This document shows positions 9,459 through 19,117 of a stretch of DNA of 64,000 bases, in pieces (within the stretch, counting starts at the first letter, position 1; every line of letters begins with the position of its first letter). This stretch comes from Caulochytrium protostelioides (lineage: Eukaryota; Chytridiomycota; Caulochytriomycetes; Caulochytriales; Caulochytriaceae), in the NCBI GenBank assembly GCA_003615045.1, contig ML014117.1:124001-188000 (forward strand), written 5' to 3'. The notes under the pieces are model-generated. The model was not told the origin of the DNA. It was given only the letters and a program-made list of their open reading frames with translations, and ran no database searches. The translations under genes were made by a program, and so were the position numbers.

Positions 9459-11882
9459 TCAAGCGACCCCCCGATTGTTGATCAGGAGGAAGGCTTTCTT
9501 TTCGGCGACCGGCGGTGGCACAGCACTGACTGGCTTGGGCCGATACAGCGGCGTCGCCGCTTTGCCCTCCAGCGCCGGGGCCGTCGCTGACGCCGACGCC
9601 GCCTGCGTCGGGTCGTCGGCGCTCGGCGCATAGAGCATCGGCTTCGTGAGCCGCGGCAGCGCAGGCCCACCCTTCTCGGGCGCGGCGCCATACACGGCGG
9701 GCGCATCGACGTCGTCGGACCCGTCGAGGGGCCGCGGCCCGCCGTCGAGCCGGTCCTTGCCGGCCGCGCCGGCGGCGTCCTGGCCAGGCGCCTGCATCAG
9801 CTTGCCCGACGGCAGCATCAGCGGGTTGGCGAGCATGGCGTCGAGGCGCTGTTGGAAGTTGGGCTGCGCGGCAAATGCGTGCGAGAGCGCCTTGAACCGC
9901 CGCAGCTCCGCCATCTCGCGGGTCGCGGGCTCGGTCTCGGTCGCCGAGGCAAAGTTCGTCTTGTGGAAGACGCTGCCCGCGTCGGCGGTCGGCACGTGCG
10001 CTTTGACCACGTGGCCCTTGGCGGCGGCCGGCGCCGGCCCCGCGGGGTCGCGGCGCGCCGCGGCATGGTCGCTGCCGATGCCGACGAGCTCGAGTGCGGG
10101 CGACGTGGGGCTGGCGGTCGGCGACGCTGACGGGGCCATGGCCGCGAGGCGCGTTAGACGGCTGGCCTGCGCCTGGCGCTGGGCACGCTGCTTGGACGCA
10201 AGGAAGGTCTCGAAGGTGCGCGTCAGGTTGACGAATTCGGTGGAGCGGCGGTCGATCTCGCTCTCGAGGATGCGGATCATGCCCTCGCGGTCGCGCAGCT
10301 GGCGCTGGACGCGGCTGAGCTCGGCGAAGTGCGCCTCATGCTTCTGCGTCATGCTCTCCATCTGACCTTCGAGCGCCGCGGTCTCGCGCGTGACGCGCTT
10401 CAGCATGCTGTCGATCGTGTTGCTGCCCTGGCCCTTCGCATACATGCTCAGGCGGATGACCTTGTGGCGCAGGTGCTGCTTCTCATGGCGCAGCGCCGCA
10501 ATCTGCTGGTTGAGCTGCTCGACGGCCTGGGCATGGCTGTTCTCGAGCAGCGCGCGCTGCTCGTCACGCTCAGTCATGAGCGCCGTCTTCTTTTCAATGA
10601 TCGCGGCCAGCTCGCGGTTGCGCTGCTCGGCGCTCCGGATATGCGCCTGGAGCTTCTCGGCCTTCGACTCGAGCGACTGATTCTGCCGCTGCAGCAGCTG
10701 GATCAAAGCCTGCTGCTCGCCTTCCTGCTCGTGCTTGATGCGCTCAATTTCTTGCTGGTGCTCCTTGCGCATCATCTCGAACTCCCACTCGTGCTTCTGC
10801 AGTACGGCGCGCAGGTCGGACCCGTCGATCAGCGCCATAATCTTGGCGTCCTTCACGACGAGCAGATCCGAGCAAAACTTGTCCTTGGCCTGCACCATGC
10901 AGACCATCTCTTGCTGGAACCGCTGCGTCTGGCGGATCAGCTCGCCCTCCATGCGCTCCATCTCGACGTTGTAGAGATACTCGGCGGTGAGGCGGTACTC
11001 GTCGAACTGGGCCTGCATCGCCTGCAGGAGGCTGCCGTGCTCGATACTGTTGCGCTTCACGGTGTCCACGTACAGCGTCTTGATCTGCTCAAACTCGTCG
11101 CGGATGCGCTGGTTCTCCTGGAGCAGCTGCTGCCGTGCGGCCTCGTGGTCGACGTGCGCAAGGTCCATAAACTCTTCATACTCCTTCTGCATCTGGCTCA
11201 CGAGCGCCTCAGTGCCCTGCAGCTCGGCCTGGAGCTTGTGGATCGTCTCGTTCTGGGTGTTGCTGATCGTCGTGATCTGGACCTCCAGGTTCTGGATCAG
11301 CGCCTGGCTCGCGGCGAGCGCCTGCTGCTGGTGCGCCCACGCGGCCGGGTCGTGGTTCGTGTCAGTGACCATCCGCGCCAACTCGCGCTGGTACCGGTCC
11401 TCGAGCAGTCTCAGCGCGTGACGCGACTCCTGCGACTCCTCCTGCAGGTGCCGGTAGCTCGTCATGACCTCCTGCAGCTGATGCGACGTCGCCTCGAAGC
11501 TCAGTTGCATCTGCGACGCGTTCGCCTGCAGCTGGTGGATCTCCTCGTTCTGCTTCTCGTTGATGAACAGCGCCGCCTGCAGGTCCTGCATCAGGCTGCT
11601 CTGCTCGGCCGCCTCGCTCCCGCCCCCGGCGCTGCCCGAGAACAGTGGCGGGTGCGGTCCCTCGCCGGCGCTCACCGACGCTTTGCGCTGTGCGGCATGG
11701 AGCGCGACCTTCGTGGCGGTGGTATACGGGCTCTGCGACTTGACCTCGACGAGCTCCTCCTCAAGGTTCTCGATGCGCAGCGTGATGTTGTAGTTTTCGC
11801 GGCGCGCAGTATGGAGCTGGCTCTTCAGCTGGTTGTTCTCCAGCAGCAGCTGCTGCAGCAGCGAGGACTCTGCCTTGTCCAT
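9459..11882 (-). CDS. Long coiled-coil protein of unknown function
   Basis: This is an 807-aa protein. The start chosen is ATG 11882 (MDKAESSLLQQLL), where the heptad pattern begins. The frame is open 51 codons further upstream, but that part is low complexity. About residues 1-35 and 105-600 form nearly continuous coiled coil, rich in Gln/Glu/Leu, with well-ordered blocks such as HKVIRLSMYAKGQG. The C-terminal 200 residues are Ala/Pro-rich and end in KAFLLINNRGVA. There are no membrane segments or catalytic motifs. The length and the central ordered segment (RLTAEYLYNVEMERMEGEL) recall centriolar or axonemal scaffold proteins, which would suit a zoosporic fungus, but I cannot assign a family. 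It converges on HIS7 with a 118-nt gap. Confidence 0.75.
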   Translation of the reverse strand: MDKAESSLLQQLLLENNQLKSQLHTARRENYNITLRIENLEEELVEVKSQSPYTTATKVALHAAQRKASVSAGEGPHPPLFSGSAGGGSEAAEQSSLMQDLQAALFINEKQNEEIHQLQANASQMQLSFEATSHQLQEVMTSYRHLQEESQESRHALRLLEDRYQRELARMVTDTNHDPAAWAHQQQALAASQALIQNLEVQITTISNTQNETIHKLQAELQGTEALVSQMQKEYEEFMDLAHVDHEAARQQLLQENQRIRDEFEQIKTLYVDTVKRNSIEHGSLLQAMQAQFDEYRLTAEYLYNVEMERMEGELIRQTQRFQQEMVCMVQAKDKFCSDLLVVKDAKIMALIDGSDLRAVLQKHEWEFEMMRKEHQQEIERIKHEQEGEQQALIQLLQRQNQSLESKAEKLQAHIRSAEQRNRELAAIIEKKTALMTERDEQRALLENSHAQAVEQLNQQIAALRHEKQHLRHKVIRLSMYAKGQGSNTIDSMLKRVTRETAALEGQMESMTQKHEAHFAELSRVQRQLRDREGMIRILESEIDRRSTEFVNLTRTFETFLASKQRAQRQAQASRLTRLAAMAPSASPTASPTSPALELVGIGSDHAAARRDPAGPAPAAAKGHVVKAHVPTADAGSVFHKTNFASATETEPATREMAELRRFKALSHAFAAQPNFQQRLDAMLANPLMLPSGKLMQAPGQDAAGAAGKDRLDGGPRPLDGSDDVDAPAVYGAAPEKGGPALPRLTKPMLYAPSADDPTQAASASATAPALEGKAATPLYRPKPVSAVPPPVAEKKAFLLINNRGVA

Positions 11883-12020
11883 GGCGAGGCCAGCCGCGCC
11901 GCCCACAGCGCCCGTGTGACGGCGTTGGCCGCCGCCCGCCGGACTCGGCTGTTCCGTCCGTCGGCAAGATGAAGCGGCCGACAATGGGCTGATGGGCGTC
12001 TCCTGATCGGATCGGGTCAA

Positions 12021-12050
12021 ATGAAATGAAATCAAATCAAATCAAATCAA
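12021..12050. repeat. Pentanucleotide AAATG/AAATC tandem run
   Basis: Two AAATG units and four AAATC units occur about 140-170 nt upstream of the coiled-coil gene start. The tract is one of the few AT-rich patches here and reads TTTGA on the coding (minus) strand. Confidence 0.85.
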
Positions 12051-12777
12051 GCGAGATCGGCGGCGCGACGGCGCAGGGAATTCGAAATCGACCGACGAAA
12101 AGGCGGTGCGATGGATGCCGAGGAAGTGGGGGAAAGGCCGCAGACTGGCGGATGGCCATCGCAGCGGACGGGTCGTCGCGGAGACGGCCGCTTTGATGAT
12201 CCGTCGCCATGCACCGCAGACCGTGTCGGGGGTCATCGGCCGAGCGCGGCCGTCGGCCCTCCGCCTTCCCAGCCCGCGTGGTAGACCACGTGGATCAGCG
12301 GACTGATGTCTGGGAGGCTGTCATACGTCGGTGCCGATCGCTATCGCGCAGCGGATGAGATGCGATGCCATGCGCGGCGGGTGCGTCCGTCCGTCGCCCC
12401 CACGATCGCTTACTCCGCCAGCATGCGGGCCCACGGCCGTCGGAATCTGAAACGGTGCTGCGTACCGCCAGAGTCCGAACCGACTGCGGGGGGCACAGCC
12501 GATCCCTTGGTCGCACCGCAGGCTTCGTGCCATGGTGCGACCCGGCGCACGGCTCGCCGCCTGTCTGCAGATCCGGCATCCGGCCGTTGACGGCAGATCC
12601 GCCGGTGCATGTACCGCCCTCAAGCAAAGTCTAAATGAAGGATACTGCCGCGCCGATGGATCCTGCTCATCCGAAAGGATCCTGTTCACGAACGCGGTGG
12701 CCATCCAGGAGCAGACGCATCCATCGCTAAGCCGCGCTCGGTGCAACCTCGCTTCCTTCGGTGCACCCCGTCCGGCC

Positions 12778-12854
12778 CACGTGATCTCCGGCGCCTGACG
12801 TCCCCCTCCCCACGTGCCGTCCACGTGCCGTCCACGTGCCGTCCACGTGCCGTC
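12778..12854 (+). promoter_or_regulatory. Array of five CACGTG boxes, four in 11-bp tandem units
   Basis: CACGTG occurs at 12778, 12811, 12822, 12833 and 12844. The last four sit in four exact copies of the 11-mer CACGTGCCGTC (12811-12854), ending 15 nt before the ATG of the WD40 gene. CACGTG is the E-box/CDE1 core bound by bHLH factors (Cbf1, Pho4, USF type). The 11-bp period places the sites on roughly one face of the helix. A regulatory function is inferred; the array could lie in the 5' UTR. Confidence 0.6.
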
Positions 12855-12869
12855 GGTGGCGTCGCCGCC

Positions 12870-15692
12870 ATGCCGCTGACGCCACATCCGCCCCACGGGC
12901 TGCAGCCGCCGCGTCCCGGCCCGCGCGCCGTGCAGCGGGGCTCGCCCACGCGCGCGCTCCAGGCCCAGCGCCAGGCCGCCGCGGCGTCGTCCATGGCGGC
13001 GGCCTCGAACCCGTTCAGCCCGCACGCGTCCATGAACGGCGGCGGCGCCGGGTATGACGGCGGCCCAGCCCGTGCGGCGGCGCGGAGCGGCATCGACCCA
13101 CTGGGTCTGCGGATGCAGGACGCGTCGCTGCACGGCCCGAACGTTCGTGTCGGCGGGCGGCGGTCAATCAGCGTCTATCTGCAGAACACACTGCGGTTCG
13201 AGGCCGGGATCGCGTGCTTCGACGTCTGCCACGCCGCCGGCACCGTCGCCGTCGCGCAGAGCCATGCGATTGCGGTCCTCGACCTCGCGTCGCTGAGCAT
13301 CACGGCGCTGCTCAAGAAGGGCATGGCCAGCGCCAAGAACGAGATCCGCGTGCTGGCCATCGACCCCAGCGGCCGCTATGTCGCCGTCTGCAGCGGCGAC
13401 CCGCGCATCACCGTCTGGGACATCGCCCAGCGGCGCGTGCATACGGCGTTCCCCGCGCACAGCCACATGATCCACGCGCTGCACTTCGCGAGTCCGCACG
13501 TGCTCTGGTCGACGGGCGAGGACGGCGAGGTGCACGCGTGGGACTTGAGCGGCAAGACGCCGCGGTCGGTCGCGCGGCTCGTGCAGGCGGGCGGCGTGCA
13601 CGCGCTGGCCGTCACGCCCGTCACGATCCTGACCGCCACGAGCGATGGCCATGCGACCGCGTGGTCTCAGCAAACCAAGCAATCCATCGACCGTCTCGCC
13701 GCCGCGGACGGGCCGGCAATCGCGATGGCCCCCGACGCATACCTGGCGGCGGCCTTCTCGCCCAACCGTCAGTATGCGGCGCTCGGCACCATCTCCGGCC
13801 GGTGCCACGTGGCCTACGTCGCGTCCTACATGAAGAACGAAACCGAGATCATGCTGTCGCAAGCGGCCGAGGCGGAGTCGTTGAATGCACTCGATCGCCG
13901 GATCAATGTGCTCGACGCGGACGACGTGCTGCACGAGGAAATCATCCTCGACCACGCCAAGCACCCCCACCACGCCGTGCGCACCCTCGAGATCGGGCAG
14001 GTCGCCTTCGGCCAGCAGTATACGTCGACGCCCATGTTTGTGCTACGCCACGAGGGCCCCGTTACGGACGTCGTTTACAGCGCGGGCTCCGACTTCCTCG
14101 TGACGGCGTCGAGCGACTGTACGCTGCGCATCTGGTCCGCCGTCCGCGGGAGCATGATGTTCCAGATCTCGCTGCCCAGCCGTCCGACCCAAGTCCGCCT
14201 GCTCGGGAACAACCAGCTTATCACGACGTGCGAGGACCGGCTGCTGATATTCAACATCAAGACGCCCCTCGTGGCCGAGCGCCCCGTCCTGAACGAGGAC
14301 GGCATCCCGCAGGCCCACCTGAGCACGGCGATGCCGGCGCACCTCATGCCGGACGGCGTGGCCGCCGCCGGGTTTGGCGGGCAGCTCGCTGGCGAGCGCT
14401 CGGAGCTGCTCGGCGATGGCGCGATGCATGATGACGACCCGGCCGGCCGCCTCATCCGCGCGGGGATGGCGGCCGCGGACGAGGCGCGCGACGGCGCGGA
14501 CGACCCCACGGCGCCAGAGAACATGACGACCACCGAGCTGCTGCATGCATTCCTCATGCAGGCGGATGTGCCGGCGGCCGTGCTGAACGCGTTTATCGAC
14601 GAGTGCCCGAGCATCCGCGACGCGGCGGACTTTGTGGCGCAGCTCCGCACGCACGACCTCTCGACCAAAGACGTGCTGCGGCTGTTTGTCCATGCGCCGT
14701 ACCACCCGCGGGACACGCTGGCCGCGATCCAGGAAGCGCTCGCGAGCCACCGCACCCAGGACGTCCAGTTTCTCGCCGCGATCCGGGCCCGCGTGCCCAT
14801 CACCGCGTTCATGCACCAGAAGGGCTTCCGTCCCATCGAGCTCGAGCACTTCCATACCCTGGGCCATCTGAGTAAGCGCGCGGTCGACTTGGTGCGCGGC
14901 GCGTATGCGACGCGCTACGCGCACCACCAGCAGCAGCGGCAGCACTATCGCACGCAGCACCGCGGCCGCGAGTGGACCTTCGCCGACGACGACCTCGACG
15001 CATCGTCCGACGAGGACGACGACAATGGCCGGCTCGGGTTCGCGCTGCGCGGGCAGCGGTACCAGTACCTCAATGCGGACCTCGAGGCGATGCAGCAGAT
15101 CGATCACATGCCCCTGCACGCCTACCTCCCGCCGGAGCGGCACGTGCACAACGCAGACCTCTTCCACCACGACCGCGCTATCGTGCAGCCGCGCGACAAC
15201 CAGCCCTACGCGGAATTCCTGCAAGTCCAGGCCGTCGGCATGCGGCAGGACCACCGCCGCGCCGCCACGCGGTTCAATGAGCACGGCGACGCGCACTACT
15301 GGGGCCAGCGGTACTTTGCGCGCGGAGACGGGCGGCGCACGTTGCACGAGTACCTGCTGAAGTCGCGTGGCGCCGGCGGCGGTGGCGGCGGCACGGGCGC
15401 TCCCGGGAGCCGCTACGCGCCGGGCCTGCGCGGGCGGGCCCTGTTCCCGGCCACGTGGCCGTCGCGCCGCCGCTCGGAGCGCGGGCCGCGCCGCGTGCGC
15501 GGGCTGCAGATCTCGTTCGGACACGACCGGAGACCGACGCTGTCCCGCACCGCGGCGGCGGAGCTGCACGGGCACTTGATCCACGGGCTGGTGTTCGCCC
15601 AGGAGCAGATGCTGCACGCGTCGCCGTGGGGCCAGGTGCACGACATCATGCTCACGGGTCGGCGCATCCTCAAGACTCCGCCGCATCCTTGA
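12870..15692 (+). CDS. WD40-repeat protein with a C-terminal helical region, family not recognised
   Basis: This is a 940-aa protein starting at ATG 12870 in an ideal GCCGCC context. After about 90 low-complexity residues come WD40-type repeats over about 100-470, with blades ending in ITVWD, VHAWD, ATAWS and LRIWS, enough for one propeller with some divergent blades. An acidic/Ala-rich linker (about 480-550) leads to helical segments at about 550-670 (TTELLHAFLMQADVPAAVL; DVLRLFVHAPYHPRDTL). An Asp-rich patch follows, then a basic Arg/Gly-rich stretch at about 835-880. I could not match it to Utp21, Vps or other named WD40 families. It may be a scaffold in a larger complex. It converges on SEC63, 219 nt away, and is preceded by the CACGTG array. 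Confidence 0.8.
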   Translation: MPLTPHPPHGLQPPRPGPRAVQRGSPTRALQAQRQAAAASSMAAASNPFSPHASMNGGGAGYDGGPARAAARSGIDPLGLRMQDASLHGPNVRVGGRRSISVYLQNTLRFEAGIACFDVCHAAGTVAVAQSHAIAVLDLASLSITALLKKGMASAKNEIRVLAIDPSGRYVAVCSGDPRITVWDIAQRRVHTAFPAHSHMIHALHFASPHVLWSTGEDGEVHAWDLSGKTPRSVARLVQAGGVHALAVTPVTILTATSDGHATAWSQQTKQSIDRLAAADGPAIAMAPDAYLAAAFSPNRQYAALGTISGRCHVAYVASYMKNETEIMLSQAAEAESLNALDRRINVLDADDVLHEEIILDHAKHPHHAVRTLEIGQVAFGQQYTSTPMFVLRHEGPVTDVVYSAGSDFLVTASSDCTLRIWSAVRGSMMFQISLPSRPTQVRLLGNNQLITTCEDRLLIFNIKTPLVAERPVLNEDGIPQAHLSTAMPAHLMPDGVAAAGFGGQLAGERSELLGDGAMHDDDPAGRLIRAGMAAADEARDGADDPTAPENMTTTELLHAFLMQADVPAAVLNAFIDECPSIRDAADFVAQLRTHDLSTKDVLRLFVHAPYHPRDTLAAIQEALASHRTQDVQFLAAIRARVPITAFMHQKGFRPIELEHFHTLGHLSKRAVDLVRGAYATRYAHHQQQRQHYRTQHRGREWTFADDDLDASSDEDDDNGRLGFALRGQRYQYLNADLEAMQQIDHMPLHAYLPPERHVHNADLFHHDRAIVQPRDNQPYAEFLQVQAVGMRQDHRRAATRFNEHGDAHYWGQRYFARGDGRRTLHEYLLKSRGAGGGGGGTGAPGSRYAPGLRGRALFPATWPSRRRSERGPRRVRGLQISFGHDRRPTLSRTAAAELHGHLIHGLVFAQEQMLHASPWGQVHDIMLTGRRILKTPPHP

Positions 15693-15911
15693 ACCGTCCG
15701 CCAGGTCGGACCCTGGCTCGACGACCATGCGTCGCGAGTGGAAAAACGGGAGCCTGTGTTAACAAAAAGAGTGGAAAAAGAAAAAAAAGAGGAGCGAGAG
15801 AAGGTTCGACAGAAGAAGATCAGAGGACGACGGGCATCAGCGAACAGCGTCAACGCGCCGCAGCGCCGTCAAGGACACGTCACGCGTCATTGACCGGCAG
15901 ATGGAAGCGAT

Positions 15912-18121
15912 CTACTCGTCGCCGGAGCCTTCGTCGTCATCGTCTTCTTCGACGTCGTCTTCATCTTCCTCAACATCATCGCTGTCCGAGGAATCGTCAA
16001 ATTCGGCGCGCTCGGCCTTCGGCTTGATGGCGCGGCGCGGCTCGTGCTTGTCGCCGCCGCCGGCGCCGCCGAGCCCGCCGCTGCGCATGGCCTGCAACTG
16101 CCCCATCACGTCGTCCTCGTCGGGCTCCGAGATGTCGTCCTCGCTCTCGATCTCGGGCGCGACGGACGCGTCCTGCACGACCAGCACCGTGTCCACGATG
16201 TGGTCGATGCCGCAGTACATGTCGGACATGGCGAGCACCTGGAACTTGTAGCGACCCGCGTCGCGCGGGGCCTGGAAGAGCAGCCGCGCCTTCTTGATGT
16301 CGCCCGTGTCGGTGACCTTGCCGATGCAGATCATGCGGTTGTTCACGATGTCGGCCAACACGATCCACCACGACGGCCGCTTCTCGCCCGTGAAGTACGG
16401 CGCGTGCGCCGGCGGCTCCGGGTGCGCGTGCAGGCCCTTGCGGAACCACTCTTCCTTCGCCTCCTCCTGCAAAATCACACCGTCCTCGTCGTTGTGGGTC
16501 TGCGTCTGCCACGTGTGCAGGTCCGGGCAGTCCCGCGTAGTCGGCCACGTGTTGAGCGAGACCTCGACGGTCACCAGCGCGCTGGGCACGATGGCGGGCT
16601 CGCCAATGACACCGAACTTGATGTGGCCGATGCGCATCGCGGGGATCTTGGCCGCGACTGGCACGATCTGGTCTGCAGCCGCGCTGGGCAGCTGCGCGCG
16701 GAGCTTCTCCATGAAGGCCTCGGACGCGATTAGCGCATACACGCTCTCGCAGCCGGCTGCGGCCATGCGCTTCGCAATCTCAGGCGTCACGCCGGGCAGC
16801 TGGCGCAGGGGCGACTCGCCAATCAGCATGCCCTGGCTGATCTGCTGGGCGAGGTTGATAGCGGCGACACACATGCTGAGCCAGTTGCGGCTCGCCGAGA
16901 TCTGCAGAATGCTGCCAAGCAGGCGCATCGACGTCTCGGCGACGAGGCACTGCTGATCGCGGAGCAGCGCGGACGCAGGCGCGACGCGTAGCAGGTGGCT
17001 GTGCAGGAGCAGCCAGGCCTTCGCCTGGACGAGCTGTGCCTGCTGTGCAGGCGCCGAGCGGCCCGGCTTGAACTTGTCGACGAACGCGACGCCGACGCTC
17101 GCATGCAGCGCCTTCGTGACGCGCTGCGTCAGGTCCCGCAGGTCCACGAGCTCGGCCTGCGTCACCTGCAACTCGCCCTCGAACTCGTGTGCGCACGTGA
17201 GCACGGCCATGAGGTCGCGGACGCGCATCGTCTCGCGCAGCTCGCGGTAGAAGCGGCCCGTGGTCTGGTGGTCGATCTTGTCGCGCGTGACGCCCTTGGC
17301 CTTGGTCCACCAGCGCGCCACATGGTACGGCAGCAGCACGCCGAACACGAGCCCGTATACGATGAGCACCCACTTCGTGTTGTCCTCGTTTACGAGGTAG
17401 GACGGCAGCGCGATCCCGAGCGAGAAGGCTTGCTTGCCGTCCGGGTGGCCGAACTCTTCCCAGTTCTTGCGCGCATCCTCGTCGGTCAGGACCTTGTACG
17501 CCTTGGAGATGTCCACGAACCGCTCCGCGGCTTCTTCCTTGCCGGCAGTCGTGACCTTATCGGGATGGTAGATGAGCGACAGCTTCTTGAAGGCTTTCTT
17601 GATGGTCGACGAGGAGGCGCCGTCGTCCAGATCGAGGATACGGTATGGATCCCAGAGGCCGGTCTCCTCTGGGTGGAACGTGGCCGCTTGGTACGCCACG
17701 AACCCGGCAAAGCCCCACAGCACGAGCAGCCACAGTTTACTACACATCCAGCAGAACAGAGACCAAAATAGATCATCCGAGTATGAGCGAACATGTCCAC
17801 GTGCATCGTCATCGCCGTGCCTGGCCAGAGCTTTTTCAGCAGTCACATCGCGCACAATTCGCGTGATCAAGGCGGGACATCCCAGGCTGCTTACCTCAAG
17901 GAGATGAGCGGGCCCTTGCGGCGGCGCGCGCGCAGGTAGCGCGCCTTGTGGGCGCATGCATCGCAAGGACAGCTCGCGAGCGCCTTATCGGCGGCGGCAT
18001 GCGGGTTGCCGAACGTGGCGCGGGTCTCGTAGATGGTCCACGGGACCAAGACGAGGATGAGGAACGACAGCAGGAAGTAGTTGAACGTCGAGCCGCTCTC
18101 GTCGTACTGATACTGCGCCAT
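15912..18121 (-). CDS. SEC63: Sec63, DnaJ-domain subunit of the ER translocon
   Basis: Sec63 recruits and activates BiP/Kar2 at the Sec61 channel for post-translational import. Exon 1 is 18121-17895 and exon 2 is 17739-15912. The 155-nt intron (GTAAGC..GTAG, phase 2) joins PLISL to SKLWLLVL. The 684-aa product shows TM1 (FNYFLLSFLILVLVPW), TM2 (LWLLVLWGFAGFVAY), a lumenal J domain with an intact HPD in YHPDK, TM3 (WVLIVYGLVFGVLLPYHVARWW) and then the cytosolic Sec63/Brl domain. The C-terminus is strongly acidic (Asp/Glu run to the end), as in other Sec63 proteins, where it contacts Sec62. Length matches yeast Sec63 (663 aa). Nothing is missing. It is transcribed in the same direction as SEC18, 1 kb away. 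Confidence 0.96.
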
Positions 18122-18595
18122 CGCGGCCGATACGACGCGAGGGCGATCAGGAGCAGCCGCGCGAAGGGGATCGGAGAAGGCGAGCGGTCACGGTCACGGA
18201 CCGGCGGGATCGGAGGGCGATGGGGGGTCAACGGTCTCCGTGAAAAGGTATCCAGTCAAACGCGAATCCACCGGACAGAACCCGACGCGGAGGAGGGTAT
18301 GGGATGCGGCGGCACACACACGCAGACCTTCGCGCACGTGGCGGGTGAGAGCTGACTTGACTTGACTCGCCACGAGCGGCCTTCGCGTCGTGGACACGGA
18401 GGAAGCGACGTTCGCGTGGACGATGCCGATGGGAGTCGGCCGCAAGCGCGGCGGTCAAGTGCCTCATGAACGGCGATGGCGGGCCTAGGCGCGTGGGCCG
18501 CCGCCGCGGCTGCCGCCGCCGGTGCCGCCGCCGCGAGGCTGGTTCCACGCTCGGGCGCAGTGTGTGGTGGATCGAGCCCATGGTTGGCACTCGCC

Positions 18596-18630
<35 letters not shown>

Positions 18631-19117
18631 CGGCGGCGACGGCGGCGACGGCGGGATGGGCCAGGGCGAGACAACGCCCATAGGCAGGACATGCGGCAGC
18701 GGTGGACCCTCAAGCCGCCGGCATGCGCCGATCGCCATCGACAAGTGCCCCTCGGCGGATGTCGGGACTGGCCAGAGGCGGCTCGAGTCTATTTGCATCC
18801 CGTGGTGCCACGGGGACGCGCGCAGACAGACGGCGTGGCCCCGGCAGGTCCGACCTCCGCGTGTGGCGCTTCATGGCCAGACCTCCGGTCGCCTCGCACC
18901 GACTTCGCTCGATTTTTGCCGTGAGCGTTATAAAGGGGGCACCGTCCTTCAACTTGACGGTGGCGATGCCGATCTTTGTGGTGGGGATGGTTACCGATAG
19001 CGGCGTGAAGGACACCTGGGACACCTGGGGTGCACGAGGGAGAGAGGGAGAGAGCATGGCGTTCGGGTGAGGTCGTCACCAGGGAGAACCTGGGTGTTCT
19101 TAAAAATATAGACTGGT
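18122..19117. other. Spacer between SEC63 (5' end) and SEC18 (3' end)
   Basis: It contains the SEC63 promoter and the 3' flank of SEC18, including an AT-rich TAAAAATATA patch near 19101. The centre is a CGG-rich microsatellite. Open frames here are Gly- or Pro-rich readings of that repeat; no gene was seen. Confidence 0.6.
18594..18654. repeat. (CGG)n / GACGGCGGC microsatellite
   Basis: Pure CGG units pass into GACGGCGGC nonamers. It lies about 0.5 kb upstream of the SEC63 start. Confidence 0.9.

Larger units (their letters stand above)
11883..12869. other. Divergent promoter region between the coiled-coil and WD40 genes
   Basis: This head-to-head spacer of about 1 kb has a pentamer AAATC/AAATG run at 12021-12050 on the coiled-coil side and a CACGTG array at 12778-12854 on the WD40 side. 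No gene was seen in between. Confidence 0.6.

Noticed and set aside
10329-11972. 547-codon plus-strand open frame antisense to the coiled-coil gene, Leu-rich
   Set aside because: CAG and GAG codons of the coiled coil read as Leu (CTG/CTC) on the other strand; this is a composition artefact.
15800-15812. GGTTCGA resembling a tRNA B box
   Set aside because: No A box, acceptor-stem pairing or cloverleaf could be laid around it.
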